Below, one piece after another: positions 10,985 to 20,092 of a DNA stretch of 64,000 nt. The DNA is from Leptodactylus fallax (lineage: Eukaryota; Chordata; Amphibia; Anura; Leptodactylidae). The position numbers and the translations under genes are program-made. The first letter of the stretch is position 1. Every line of letters begins with the position of its first letter. The notes under the pieces were generated by a model. That model did no database searches. It was not told where the DNA came from and was given only the letters and a program-made list of their open reading frames with translations. The stretch spans positions 248,001-312,000 of the forward strand of contig CAMRHE010000133.1 of the NCBI GenBank assembly GCA_947044405.1, written 5' to 3'.

Positions 10985-11580
10985 TCGTGATGTCACAGTA
11001 CAGGGATAATACACACAGTGATGTCACAGTACAGGGATAATAAACACAGTGATGTCACAGTACAGGGATAATACACACAGTGATGTCACAGTACACAGAT
11101 AATAAACACAGTGATGTCAGTACAGGGATAATACACACAGTAATGTCACAGTACAGGGATAATATACATAGTGATGTCACAGCACAGGGATAATACACAC
11201 AGTGATGTCACAGTACAGGGATAATAAACAAAGTGATGTCACAGTACAGAGATAATAAACATAGTGATGTCACAGTACAGGGATAATATACTGAAAGGAA
11301 TATGCAGTGATGTCATAGTACAAGCATAATTAACACAGTGATGTCACAGTACAGGGATAATAAACACAGTGATGTCACAGTACAGGGATAATACACACAG
11401 TAATGTCACAGTACAGGGATAATAAACAAAGTGATGTCACAGTACAGAGATAATAAACATAGTGATATCACAGTACAGGGATAATATACTGAAAGGAATA
11501 TGCAGTGATGTCATAGTACAAGCATAATTAACACAGTGATGTCACAGTACAGGGATAATAAACACAGTGATGTCACATAA
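10985..11580. repeat. 31-bp minisatellite, TGATGTCAC unit, first array
   Basis: About 19 units of a 31-bp motif of the form TGATGTCACAGTACAGGGAT plus AATACACACAG. A segment with CTGAAAGGAATATGCAG appears at 11291 and again 198 bp later, showing a multi-unit duplication inside the array. The same unit forms a longer array at 36190-38375. Confidence 0.9.
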
Positions 11581-12439
11581 TGAATGCATTTAAAAATCAC
11601 CATGTACATCACAGCTCAGGAAAGAAATACATAATGTCTTCACCATGGAGGTAAAATGAACACATGATGACACGGTACAGGAATAATGTAGTGATGCAAA
11701 TGCACAGAAATAATGCAAAAGGTAATGCCCTCTGGGTCTCAGATTTCATTAAAGGCATATAAGTATTTTTGTCTGTTGGATTTTATAAGAATAGCGGCAC
11801 ACATGCAGGTTTTGATCATTACAAACACTGCTTCTGAATTCTGTCCCGAAACACAGACTCCTGGTATCATAGTTATCTATGATGCTGTAACAGATGTGTT
11901 TGGCCTTATTCACATGCGAGTGAAAATTGTCCACACAGCCATTTTAAATCTCATGGAAGTCTATGGCTGTATTCACATTTACACTTTTTTTAAGGAAGTT
12001 TTATACTGATGCACACAAAAAAATGTTTTTGTGCAAAAGTTGTAAAGCATAAAAAATTTGGTATTGCTGTAACCGGACCAACCCACAGTGGATGTCACAA
12101 GAGTTAAAAATCATACTTGTCAACATTTGGCAAATGGAATGCAGGTGAATGGCACGAAAATTGGCACCCCATTGCTGTGGCCCTACTTTTATGTAACTGG
12201 CATATAAAGTGCCCACCTGTAAAATAAGAGAAAGCTCGGGAGATCTGCCCCCTCTTCTGGAAGTCGAGGTCTCCCCTCTTTTCTGGAGCCTTCCAAATGT
12301 TCTAGAAGAGACAGAGAGCATGGTTAAGATTAGGGCTACTCGGTGTCTTTGGCTGCGACTCCCATTGTTTGACCAAGTCCGGGAGGTTCTCCTCTTTTCA
12401 GAAGCCACCCAGAAATTCCGGGGAAGTTGTCAAGCATGG
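11581..12439. other. unassigned non-coding DNA
   Basis: This stretch contains a degenerate edge of the minisatellite up to about 11700 and short repeat pieces, such as a GTTATCTATGAT fragment near 11870. No supported gene. Confidence 0.4.
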
Positions 12440-12817
12440 TTAAAGGGGATTTTTTCCTGGAGGCCAGGGAATGTAAAATAAACAAACAAAAAAACTCACT
12501 CAACTGCCCCCGGTGTCTCCCATTGCTGTCTGGTCCTATGGCACCCTGGGGCATGTTCCGGCGGATGCCCTCACCGTACGTTACCACTGAGGCCAGGAAA
12601 GGACCTGTGACATCACAGGTGACGTATGCAAGTGACGTCCCGGGTCCTTTCCTTAGGCCACTGATTGGCCTCAGCTGTAACACGCGGTGAGGACTACCGG
12701 TACATTCCCCCGGGCAACGCAGGACCAGAAAGTGTTCGGGGGACACAAGAGCGCCGGGAACAGGTATGTTGCCCAAACTCCAGGAAAAAACTGTATTTCC
12801 AGGTCAAACCCTTATAA
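12440..12817. mobile_element. TTAA-type palindromic MITE
   Basis: The left end TTAAAGGGGATTTTTTCCTG pairs with a right end near 12780-12817 (CAGGAAAAAACTG, then CCCTTATAA, a decayed TTAA end). Interior motifs CCTTAGGCCACTGATTGGCC and GTGACGTATG recur in the truncated copy at 17390-17625. Confidence 0.65.
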
Positions 12818-13028
12818 GGCTAGGGCTACGCGGGGACTTTGCCCATGACTCCCATTGCGCAACCAAAGATCCCCATGTTGCCCTGTGACTCCTTCACTAA
12901 TGTTAGTCGCATAAAGTTTAATGCACGGTTCACATCTGAGTTCGGGTAGTCCGCTTGAGGACCCCCTGAATGGAAACCTATACGCATAAAAAAGTGGTTA
13001 CCAGGGAAACCACATGGACCCCATAGAC

Positions 13029-14529
13029 CAGGGGTCGGCAACCCCTGGCACGCGTGCCAAAAGTGGCACGCGAGGCTTATTTCCCTGGCACGGCAGCGGA
13101 GTCCTCAACCAGCAGCTTCAATCGGACCAAACACGGCCGAAACGAAGCTGCTATTATTATACTGTGGGGTCTTCAGACCCCGAGTATAATAAGCGGAGAC
13201 TTAGGAGAAGTGATAAAACAAAAAACAATGATACTCACCTTGCTCCCTGCGCTACGCGGCGGCTGCACGATCTGCCGGCACTTCTGACAGGGCCTCAGAG
13301 GTCACGTCTGCGTCTGACGTCATTACACATAATGACGCGACGTGACCCCAGAGACTCAATCAGCGGTCGCTGACTACAGGCAGAAGCGCCGAAGAGAACA
13401 GAGCGACAGCGGAGCGTGGAATGGTGAGTACATTGTTTTTTATGTTTGTCCCCTCTCTTGGTCCTGCACTTATTATACTCAGGGGTCTATGGGACCTAAT
13501 ACCGTGTGCGGGGACCGCTATGGGAACTAATACCGTGTGCGGGGACCGCTATAGGACCTAATACCGTGTGCGGGGACCGCTATGGGACCTAATACCGTGT
13601 GCAGGGACCGCTATAGGACCTAATACCGTGTGCAGGGACCACTATGGGACCTAATACCGTGTGCGGGGACCGCTATAGGACCTAATACCGTGTGCGGGGA
13701 CCGCTATAGGACCTAATCCCGTGTGCGGGGACCGCTATGGGATCTAATACCGTGTGCGGGGACCGCTATGGGACTTAATACCGTGTGCGGGGACCGCTAT
13801 GGGACCTAATACCGTGTGTGGGGACCGCTATGGGACCTAATACCGAGTGCGGGGACCGCTATGGGACCTAATACCGTGTGCGGGGACCGCTATGGGACCT
13901 AATACCGTGTGCGGGGACCGCTATGGGACCTAATACTGTGTGCAGGGACCGCTATGGGACATAATACCATGTGCAGGGGCCACTATGTGACATAATACGG
14001 TGTGTAGGGGCTGTTATGGGATATAATACCTTGTGCAGAGGCTGTTATGGGATATAATACCTTGTGCAGGGGCCACTATGGGACATTATTCTGTATAACG
14101 GTGTGTTTTCTGCATTAAGGATGTGTTTTTGTACAGAAAACACAGGCATTTTTTTTTGTGCAAAAATGCACCACGTGAACGTAGTTTTACATTGAAGTAA
14201 AAGTTCCAGTGGCCTAAGACTATATCTGCATCCAGATACATAGTGTGTATTCACCATAAGGATGCCGCCATACGGTGCTGCTGGACACATTTACCACTAT
14301 TTGGGGGCTGCACATGGACTTTCATTGCTTCTAATCGGAAAGTACAGGAGCTTCCCAGGAAATAGCAGTAAAAGCATCTGGTGGCAGCACTTCTGTGATA
14401 TGGTTTCTGGTATATGACTTTAGTTTAGGGGTCGTCAGACTTACAATTATTGACCGGCACTCCGAGTACCTCATCTTTGATTTTTTAATTAAAATTGGCA
14501 CGCCGAACAGAAAAGGTTGCCTACCCCTG
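13029..14529. mobile_element. hAT-type non-autonomous element carrying a minisatellite
   Basis: The 8-bp target duplication CCATAGAC is perfect on both sides (13021-13028 and 14530-14537). Terminal inverted repeats: CAGGGGTCGGCAACC and GGTTGCCTACCCCTG. An 8-bp duplication and CAGGGG-type ends are hallmarks of the hAT superfamily. Removing the element restores a continuous palindromic host repeat across GACCCCATAGAC and TATAATGGGGTC. There is no transposase. The inner region is dominated by a 31-bp tandem array. Confidence 0.9.
13484..14085. repeat. 31-bp minisatellite inside the hAT element
   Basis: About 19 units of the form GGGACCTAATACCGTGTGCG plus GGGACCGCTAT, 31 bp each. Units are nearly identical in the middle and more diverged toward 14085. 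Shorter runs of a related 31-bp unit occur in the hAT element at 8640-8760. Confidence 0.9.
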
Positions 14530-14817
14530 CCATAGACTATAATGGGGTCCATGTGGTTTCCGCTCGGTTTCCTCAAGAAACATGTGCAGAGAAAAGTCCT
14601 GCAAACAGCGGACTCCCCGAATGGAAACCCGAACGCAGATGTGAACCAGTCCTTAGCAGTGTTTAATCCTTTTCCGACTAGATGTCGCGCTGATGTTACC
14701 CTAGGGGTCACAATTCGACTCCATTCACTAATATTAGTAAAAAAGTCACAGAGCCATCCATCATTCATCACATGGCGGCAGTAGTCGCAGGCAAAGGCGC
14801 CACGTAGCCCTAGCCTA

Positions 14818-15109
14818 AAACAAAACAATGGTGGCTTTGCTGTTTTTCCCCATTTCCCCTCCTACAGAAAGGGTTAATGCATGTAAATAAGTTTTGTGCA
14901 TCCCAAAAATACACCTCCTACACAAAAAATAGCCCTTAGAGGTCCACATGCAGAAAACTAACAAGGACTAAAAGGGGTTAACCAATGCACACCCTATAGG
15001 TTTATACCTGGACAACCCCTTTAAGTCCATGGCCATTACCATGTGACAGAACACAGCACATAAGCCGCAGCACACTGAGCCGTCACAACACAGACACACA
15101 GCACGAGCT
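14818..15109. other. non-coding DNA upstream of the CCDC82 promoter region
   Basis: No gene. A fragment of a TTAA-type MITE end (CCTGGACAACCCCTTTAA) lies at 15007-15024. Confidence 0.4.
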
Positions 15110-15290
15110 GCGACACGGCGCTTAGTCTCCGCCCACAGCCCCGCCTTGTGACACGCCTCCTTTATGCAGTTAAACCGAGCACGTTGGAGGAAGAGGGCGT
15201 GGCCTAGTTTCGGATGACGTTAGGCAGGGGGGTGTGCCCGCTTTAGGTTTCGAATGGTCGTCGGTGGTCAGAGCTCTGCAGATCACGTGA
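15110..15290 (+). promoter_or_regulatory. CCDC82: probable CCDC82 promoter
   Basis: This region is more CpG-rich than its surroundings and sits upstream of the coding exons. Visible candidate sites: CCGCCC GC box near 15129, GGGCGTGGC near 15194, a CRE-like TGACGT near 15215, and CACGTG at 15284-15289. There is no clear TATA box at a useful distance, which fits a housekeeping promoter. This is inferred from composition and position only. Confidence 0.45.
15230..15286 (+). other. CCDC82: possible non-coding first exon of CCDC82
   Basis: A strong donor, GATCAC followed by GTGAGTG, ends at 15286 inside the GC-rich region. The first coding exon has an acceptor at 18651-18652 and only 14 bases before its ATG, so at least one upstream untranslated exon is required. 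The 5' limit given here is a guess. Confidence 0.4.
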
Positions 15291-15667
15291 GTGTTTGATA
15301 GTAAGACCAATCCTGTGCTAAAGAGCGTGCATAGAGGAGGTTGTTGTGTTTATCGAATTGTGACGTATATGCGGGGGTCTGCTGTACAGTGGGGAGGTTA
15401 TCGGGCTGGAGTAGATCAGAGGGTGTCGCAGCTTCCTGTGTAGTCGGTGGTTTGTGGGAGAATGGCGGATAAATAAAGCAGCCCTTCCTCATAACATCGA
15501 TAGAGGACGCCAGTGTATTGGGGGAGTGGTCGTACATCATTGGGCTATGTCACACGCTCCTAGGGATGAATTCACACACTGCAGATTTGCAGGACAGTGC
15601 AGATGTGTTGCAGATTTTGCTTAGTGCGTTGAAAGCAGTGAAAGTTACAATAAAATCTGATTTTCTA

Positions 15668-15860
15668 AAGCAAGGTTCACACTAGTGTCCGGGTCTGCAT
15701 GAGGACCAGAAAGACGGAGACCCTGTCTGCTTGAAAAGCGGTTACCTGCAGACCCCGTAGGCTATAATGGGGTCTGCCGGGTTTCCTCCTTGCAGGACTT
15801 TTCTCTCCGCCAAATTTAAGCGGAGTCTCCTAACTCCAATACAGACGTGAATCCAGCAAA
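15668..15860. repeat. copy of the GTTCACA-type palindromic repeat
   Basis: It has the family motifs CAAGGTTCACACTAGTGTCC, GAAAAGCGGTTACC, CTATAATGGGGTC and GGACTTTTCTCTCC, shared with copies at 1.1, 12.9-14.6, 38.4 and 53.5 kb. Confidence 0.6.
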
Positions 15861-16039
15861 AGCCAAAAAAACACTGCTATGTGTGAATGGGGAGCTGAAA
15901 TTCCCATCCATGTGTATTGTACTGTTCATGGTGAAGAACGTGCACCCCAAGTCTGCAGCAATCCTGCCTTGTGTGAACATGGCCCAACAGTCACCTGTGA
16001 TGGCTTTTAGTAAATTGTAATCACAAATGGGGATAAGCG

Positions 16040-16560
16040 AACCAGTTCGTAATGAGCCGGGTTAGTTATAAATTTTTCCAAAAATTTCAGGTTTGTGCAA
16101 ACCTGAATTTTTTGGAGTTCGCCACCCACAAACCACTATTATACTGTGAGGTCTCTTCAGGCTCCAGCGTATAATAAGCGGAGGTCCAGGGGAGGTGAGT
16201 AAGAATACCCAACAGCTATAGTCACCTTTTCCTTGGCTCCATTGCGGCATCCAGTGCAGGTTCCTATCCTATTCAGCCCCTGAATGACATCAGCGGTCTC
16301 GGGGGGGCCGCTGAGACATGTTATTGGGCCTCAGTAGTCACGCTGAGCGCCGATTATCATGATGCTTAGACACCAACAATATGATGTTGGCGTGCCCCAC
16401 GTCACCGCTGAGGCGCATTCATAGGCCTTAGTGGTCCATTGTGGCCTGTGCCGGAGAAATTGCAGGAGCCTTCTTGTTCCTATGTCAGCCGGGAGCCCAA
16501 TAATAGGCAAGATAGTTATGACCAGCCTCAATAAGTATGTAGTGAAACTCCCATATACTG
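16040..16560. repeat. dispersed repeat shared with 56.37-56.69 kb
   Basis: It shares the AAAATTTCAGGTTTG, GTTCGCCACCC and TTATACT/AGTATAAT hairpin segments with the sequence around 56.52-56.69 kb in opposite orientation. No coding region. Confidence 0.5.
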
Positions 16561-16619
16561 AAAACTCTTGTATTGCAGTCTATGGGACATGAAATGAAAA
16601 AATTGCAGGTTTAAGCCCC

Positions 16620-17385
16620 CTAGGGGGACTAATAAAATAGTTAAAAAAAAAAAGTAATAGTTTTTAAAAAATATATATAAAAAATAAAATTAAAATCACC
16701 CCGTTTCCCTAGATTTGAAATAAAAATAAACAAACAAATTCTATAGCCCCACGTCCAAAAACACCCGGTCTACAAACATATAGAAACGTTTTTCCCATAC
16801 CAAGAACGCTGTAGCGCGAGAAAAAAATCAATGGTGTAAAAACAGTTTTTTTCGCCATTTTGCCTCCCATAAAATTTTGAATGAAAAGCAACAAAAACAT
16901 CAGACGTTTACCAAAATGTTATAACTATAATAGTCATCTGGCCTCACAAAAAAAAAAAAAACACCTTGGGCATCCCCATACATGGAAATATAGAAAAGTT
17001 ACAGGTGCCAGAATACGTTTTTTTTTTTTCAATGTGTGGATTTTTTTCAAAGGGGTTAAAACAACAAAAACAATATAAATGTTCTCCCCAGAATTGTACC
17101 GATCCATAGAATACAGGTGACATGTCATTTTGACTGCACAGTGAATGCCGTAAGAACAAAGCCCGTAAGAAAGTCGCACCAACGCAGTTTTTCTCCAATT
17201 CCACCCAATTTTGAATTTATTTTCCGTTTTCCCGTACGTCATACAGCATATTAATTGGTCCCATTGGGAAGTACAATTTGTCCTGCAAACATTAAGTCCT
17301 CAAATGGCTCTGTGAATGGAAAAATAACAAAGTTATGGGGTTTGGCAAAATGCCTGTTGCAGGAAGGGGTTAAAGGAATTTTGTC
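16620..17385. repeat. AT-rich dispersed repeat, class not recognised
   Basis: The stretch is low-complexity and A/T-rich with phrases such as CAAAGTTATGGGGTTTGGC near its end. Several short overlapping frames on the minus strand are artefacts of poly-A tracts. I suspect a transposon-derived repeat because of its non-unique style, but cannot assign a class. Confidence 0.35.
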
Positions 17386-17389
17386 ATTA

Positions 17390-17625
17390 AAAGGGTTGTC
17401 CAGGAATTACAGATTTTTTTTTTTCCAGGAGGCCGGGGAAAATGAAAAAAACAAAAACACACATCCTTACCTGTCCCTGGTTCTCCGGTGTCCCCCATGG
17501 CTGTCCGGATTAGCAGCGCCAATCAGCGGCCTAAGGAAAGGTCCTAGGATGTCACAGGTGACGTATGTGAGTGAAGTCACGGCTCCTTTCCTAAGGCTGC
17601 TGATCGGCCTCAGCGGTCACGCTGT
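17390..17625. mobile_element. truncated copy of the 12440-12817 MITE
   Basis: It starts with AAAAGGGTTGTCCAGGAATT and shares GGAGGCCGGGG, CCTAAGGAAAGG, GTCACAGGTGACGTATG and GATCGGCCTCAG with the 12.4-kb element. The right end is missing. Confidence 0.55.
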
Positions 17626-18652
17626 ATTGTATTTCCTATCAGTTCTTTACATAGCTTGAAGATATCTTGTAATGCTGTAGAAGTGAATCTGCATAAACTT
17701 AGGCTGGTTTAAGCTCTGTGCACACTGGGCCTGAACCCTTTGTTTATGCTCCATTCACCTATCGTGTTCTTTTGGCCTCTATTGGGCCTGTATATGTCAC
17801 CATACATTTGGCATTTTACTCACATAGAGGTATTTTTATTTTTTTATTTTTTTTTTTCGGGTTGAAAATAGTATAAAAGAAGTGATACTCACCTCAGCAA
17901 TCTCCCACTGTGTTTGCTCACATGTTTTATGGGCCCCCCCACCAGTTTCTGTTTCCTGCTTACTCTCAGCTCCCCACAATTCCCGCCACCGTGAGTTTTT
18001 GACCAAGTGATAATTCACACAAGGTCCCTCAATAGATTCAAGTCTATGAGGGATCCGTAAAAACACATTAGCTTGGATGTACAACTGACAGGGAAAAGCT
18101 ACTTTTTCATGGCCAAACACACAACCCTGTCCTGTGCCTGTGTTGTCGGAAACCAGTGCAACCCATGATTGGCTTAATGGTCATTGAGTGTCGAGAAGAA
18201 GCCAAAAGCAGAGACCACCAAGGTACATGTGAAGCTCTGAATGGAGAGCAGCACGGAAAAAGTGAAACAAATATTTTTATTTTTTTACATTATTTTCAGC
18301 CTATTATTAAAAATCTTAATCTGGCAGACAACCCCTTTAAAACACTTATCAAATTATCAAATCCCTTATGCCACATTTCTGGTATAAAATAGTCACAAAA
18401 CAATGGTGTCTTTTCTGTTGTCTTGTCACTTTTGGACTTTTCTGAAAGTGGTTATGAGCGGAGGCAACCGCCCGTGCCTTATTCTTATTCCAAAAGTGGT
18501 GTGAATGATGGCAGAATCTACAGTAACCCTGGGGGACATCTGGGTAAAGTACTGGCACAGGGACATCAAGATGATCGTATCCATTAACTTTATCAAAAAA
18601 AAAAAAAAAAAAAATTTGTTTGTTTTTGAGGCCAATGTTCTTTATTTTTCAG
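17626..18652 (+). other. likely remainder of CCDC82 5' UTR intron
   Basis: No exon or named repeat was recognised. The segment ends in a pyrimidine-rich stretch and TTTTTCAG at 18645-18652, the acceptor of the first coding exon. An A-run lies at 18595-18614. Confidence 0.45.
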
Positions 18653-19167
18653 CTCCTCCTGTAAACATGACAACAGTCTCCAAGACCTATAACACAAGGC
18701 AGAAAAGAAAATCGGTTGAACCAGTTCTGAAATCTAGAGTGGACTGGAAACGTACCAAGAAAGACAGAATCTCCAAATTCGTGGACTCTGATGAGTCCAT
18801 AACTTCAGAGGAGGAAGAACTGGAGGAGACTGATGAAGACAATGATGACAGCAGCTGCACCGAAGAGTCGGAAGACCAACAAGATGAAGCCTCACTTCCT
18901 GAAGAAGATGGAGAAGGCCGCATCAGAAGACCCAAACTCAAGAGCAAATCGGCCATGATAGACAGTGAGAGCAGTTCTGACAGTGATGGACCTGGTGAAA
19001 AAGTAAACGTCAAACGAAGCTGCGTTATTAATGAAGATGACAGCGATGAAGCGGTTGATGAGGAGACCAAGGTCCACCTCAAGAAAAAAAAGAGGTTGGA
19101 AGCGCTCAAAAAGCTTGCTGAGAGACAGAGGTCCCGAAAACGAACCATCAGCCATGAGTCCGCTGAG
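18653..19167 (+). CDS. CCDC82: CCDC82 coding exon 1
   Basis: The acceptor is TTTTTCAG at 18645-18652. The ATG at 18667 gives MTTVSKTYNTRQKRK. Residues 1-167 are encoded and the donor GAG/GTAACG is in phase 0. Contents: basic N-terminus with SRVDWKRTKKDRISKFVDSD, acidic Ser/Glu/Asp tracts, then HLKKKKRLEALKKLAERQRS, a Lys/Arg-rich helix. A 169-codon frame on the opposite strand is a shadow created by the Glu/Ser-rich repeats. Confidence 0.93.
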
Positions 19168-20053
19168 GTAACGTGATGTCTTCCATTTGGTCCCATGATC
19201 TCTTCATTGATACAACTTGTTTTTGGTGCCTATTTTGACTAGATTCAAGGGGCAGTAGTTTCTTCTTTAACCTTATGAGTTCAAACCAAGGTCCAAGTTT
19301 CCTCCAATGTACTGATGTCCTATTGAGACAACCTTAGTGTCTAGATTCAAGTTCTTGCACTTGCACTGTGTATTTTTTGGATGGCGCATGCACACTGAGG
19401 TCATAGCCTGCAGCAGAGAGTACTGTCTATGCACTTATCCCAGTACAAGCCCAAGATATCACTGCCAAGAGAGTGACTAGGACAACGCTTGAACCGTCAG
19501 TCAGCTCCTAGGACGAGACTTGGGTAGGCCGTAATATTTTTTTGGTAATATACCGGTATATTTCCATGTCTGTTTATATTCCCTACCCAGCGATGCCCTA
19601 GGTTTAATGGATAGAAATTTGTCCAGTTCAGAAAATCCCGTTTCTATACATCCTATTAGATAATTGTGAGGGTCCTCTGATCAAGATCCTCAGTTTTTGT
19701 AGAGTGGTTACAAAGAGTGTCTGGAGGACCTATCCTGTCCTGAATTATACAGACCACCCATTGATTTAAATGGACACTGTGTAATACTTAACTTCCCCTG
19801 TGGAGGCATTGCTGAGAAAATAAACACTTTTTTTCAGGTTTTTCCAAAGATAACAGCTCATTTCTGAGGGTCTAATTTTAGTGACCTTTCTAACAAGCAG
19901 AGATTGTCCAAAGTGGAGAACCCCCCTAAATATGTTGGTGCTCTATTTAAGCTCACTCTCATATGTAAGGTGTTTTAGAACGGATCAGCTGTTTCTATAA
20001 GAGTAAATTATGGGATTGACACCAGTATCCGTCCAAGTCATGGTACTGCAGAA

Positions 20054-20092
<39 letters not shown>

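Larger units (their letters stand above)
12819..14817. mobile_element. outer palindromic element split by nested insertions
   Basis: Outer arms: AGGCTAGGGCTACGCGG at 12819 and CACGTAGCCCTAGCCT ending near 14817. Paired inner motifs include CATTCACTAATATTAGT-like and TCACTAATGTTAG. Inside sits a second palindromic repeat with arms at about 12925-13020 and 14538-14662 (GGTTCACATCTGAGTTCGGG against CCCGAACGCAGATGTGAACC). This is in turn split by the hAT element at 13029-14529. Confidence 0.65.

Noticed and set aside
10985..11580. Regular repeats that could suggest a CRISPR array
   Set aside because: Units are contiguous 31-bp tandem repeats without unique spacers, and the genome is eukaryotic. 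The same holds for 13484-14085, 36190-38375, 40491-43510 and 58325-59215.
12001..12776. Overlapping frames of 135 and 146 codons on the minus strand
   Set aside because: The region overlaps a TTAA MITE and has no recognisable domain or splice signals.
14331..14828. 165-codon minus-strand frame
   Set aside because: It spans the hAT end and two palindromic repeat arms, so cannot be an ancestral gene.
1..15100. JRKL or another gene sharing the CCDC82 promoter
   Set aside because: No Jerky-type or other conserved frame was found on the minus strand. Everything upstream is repeats or unassigned.
16881..17659. Several open frames near A-runs
   Set aside because: They are low-complexity Lys/Phe frames in an AT-rich repeat.
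18687..19196. 169-codon minus-strand frame opposite CCDC82 exon 1
   Set aside because: A Ser/Leu-rich shadow of the acidic Glu/Asp/Ser codons of the real exon.
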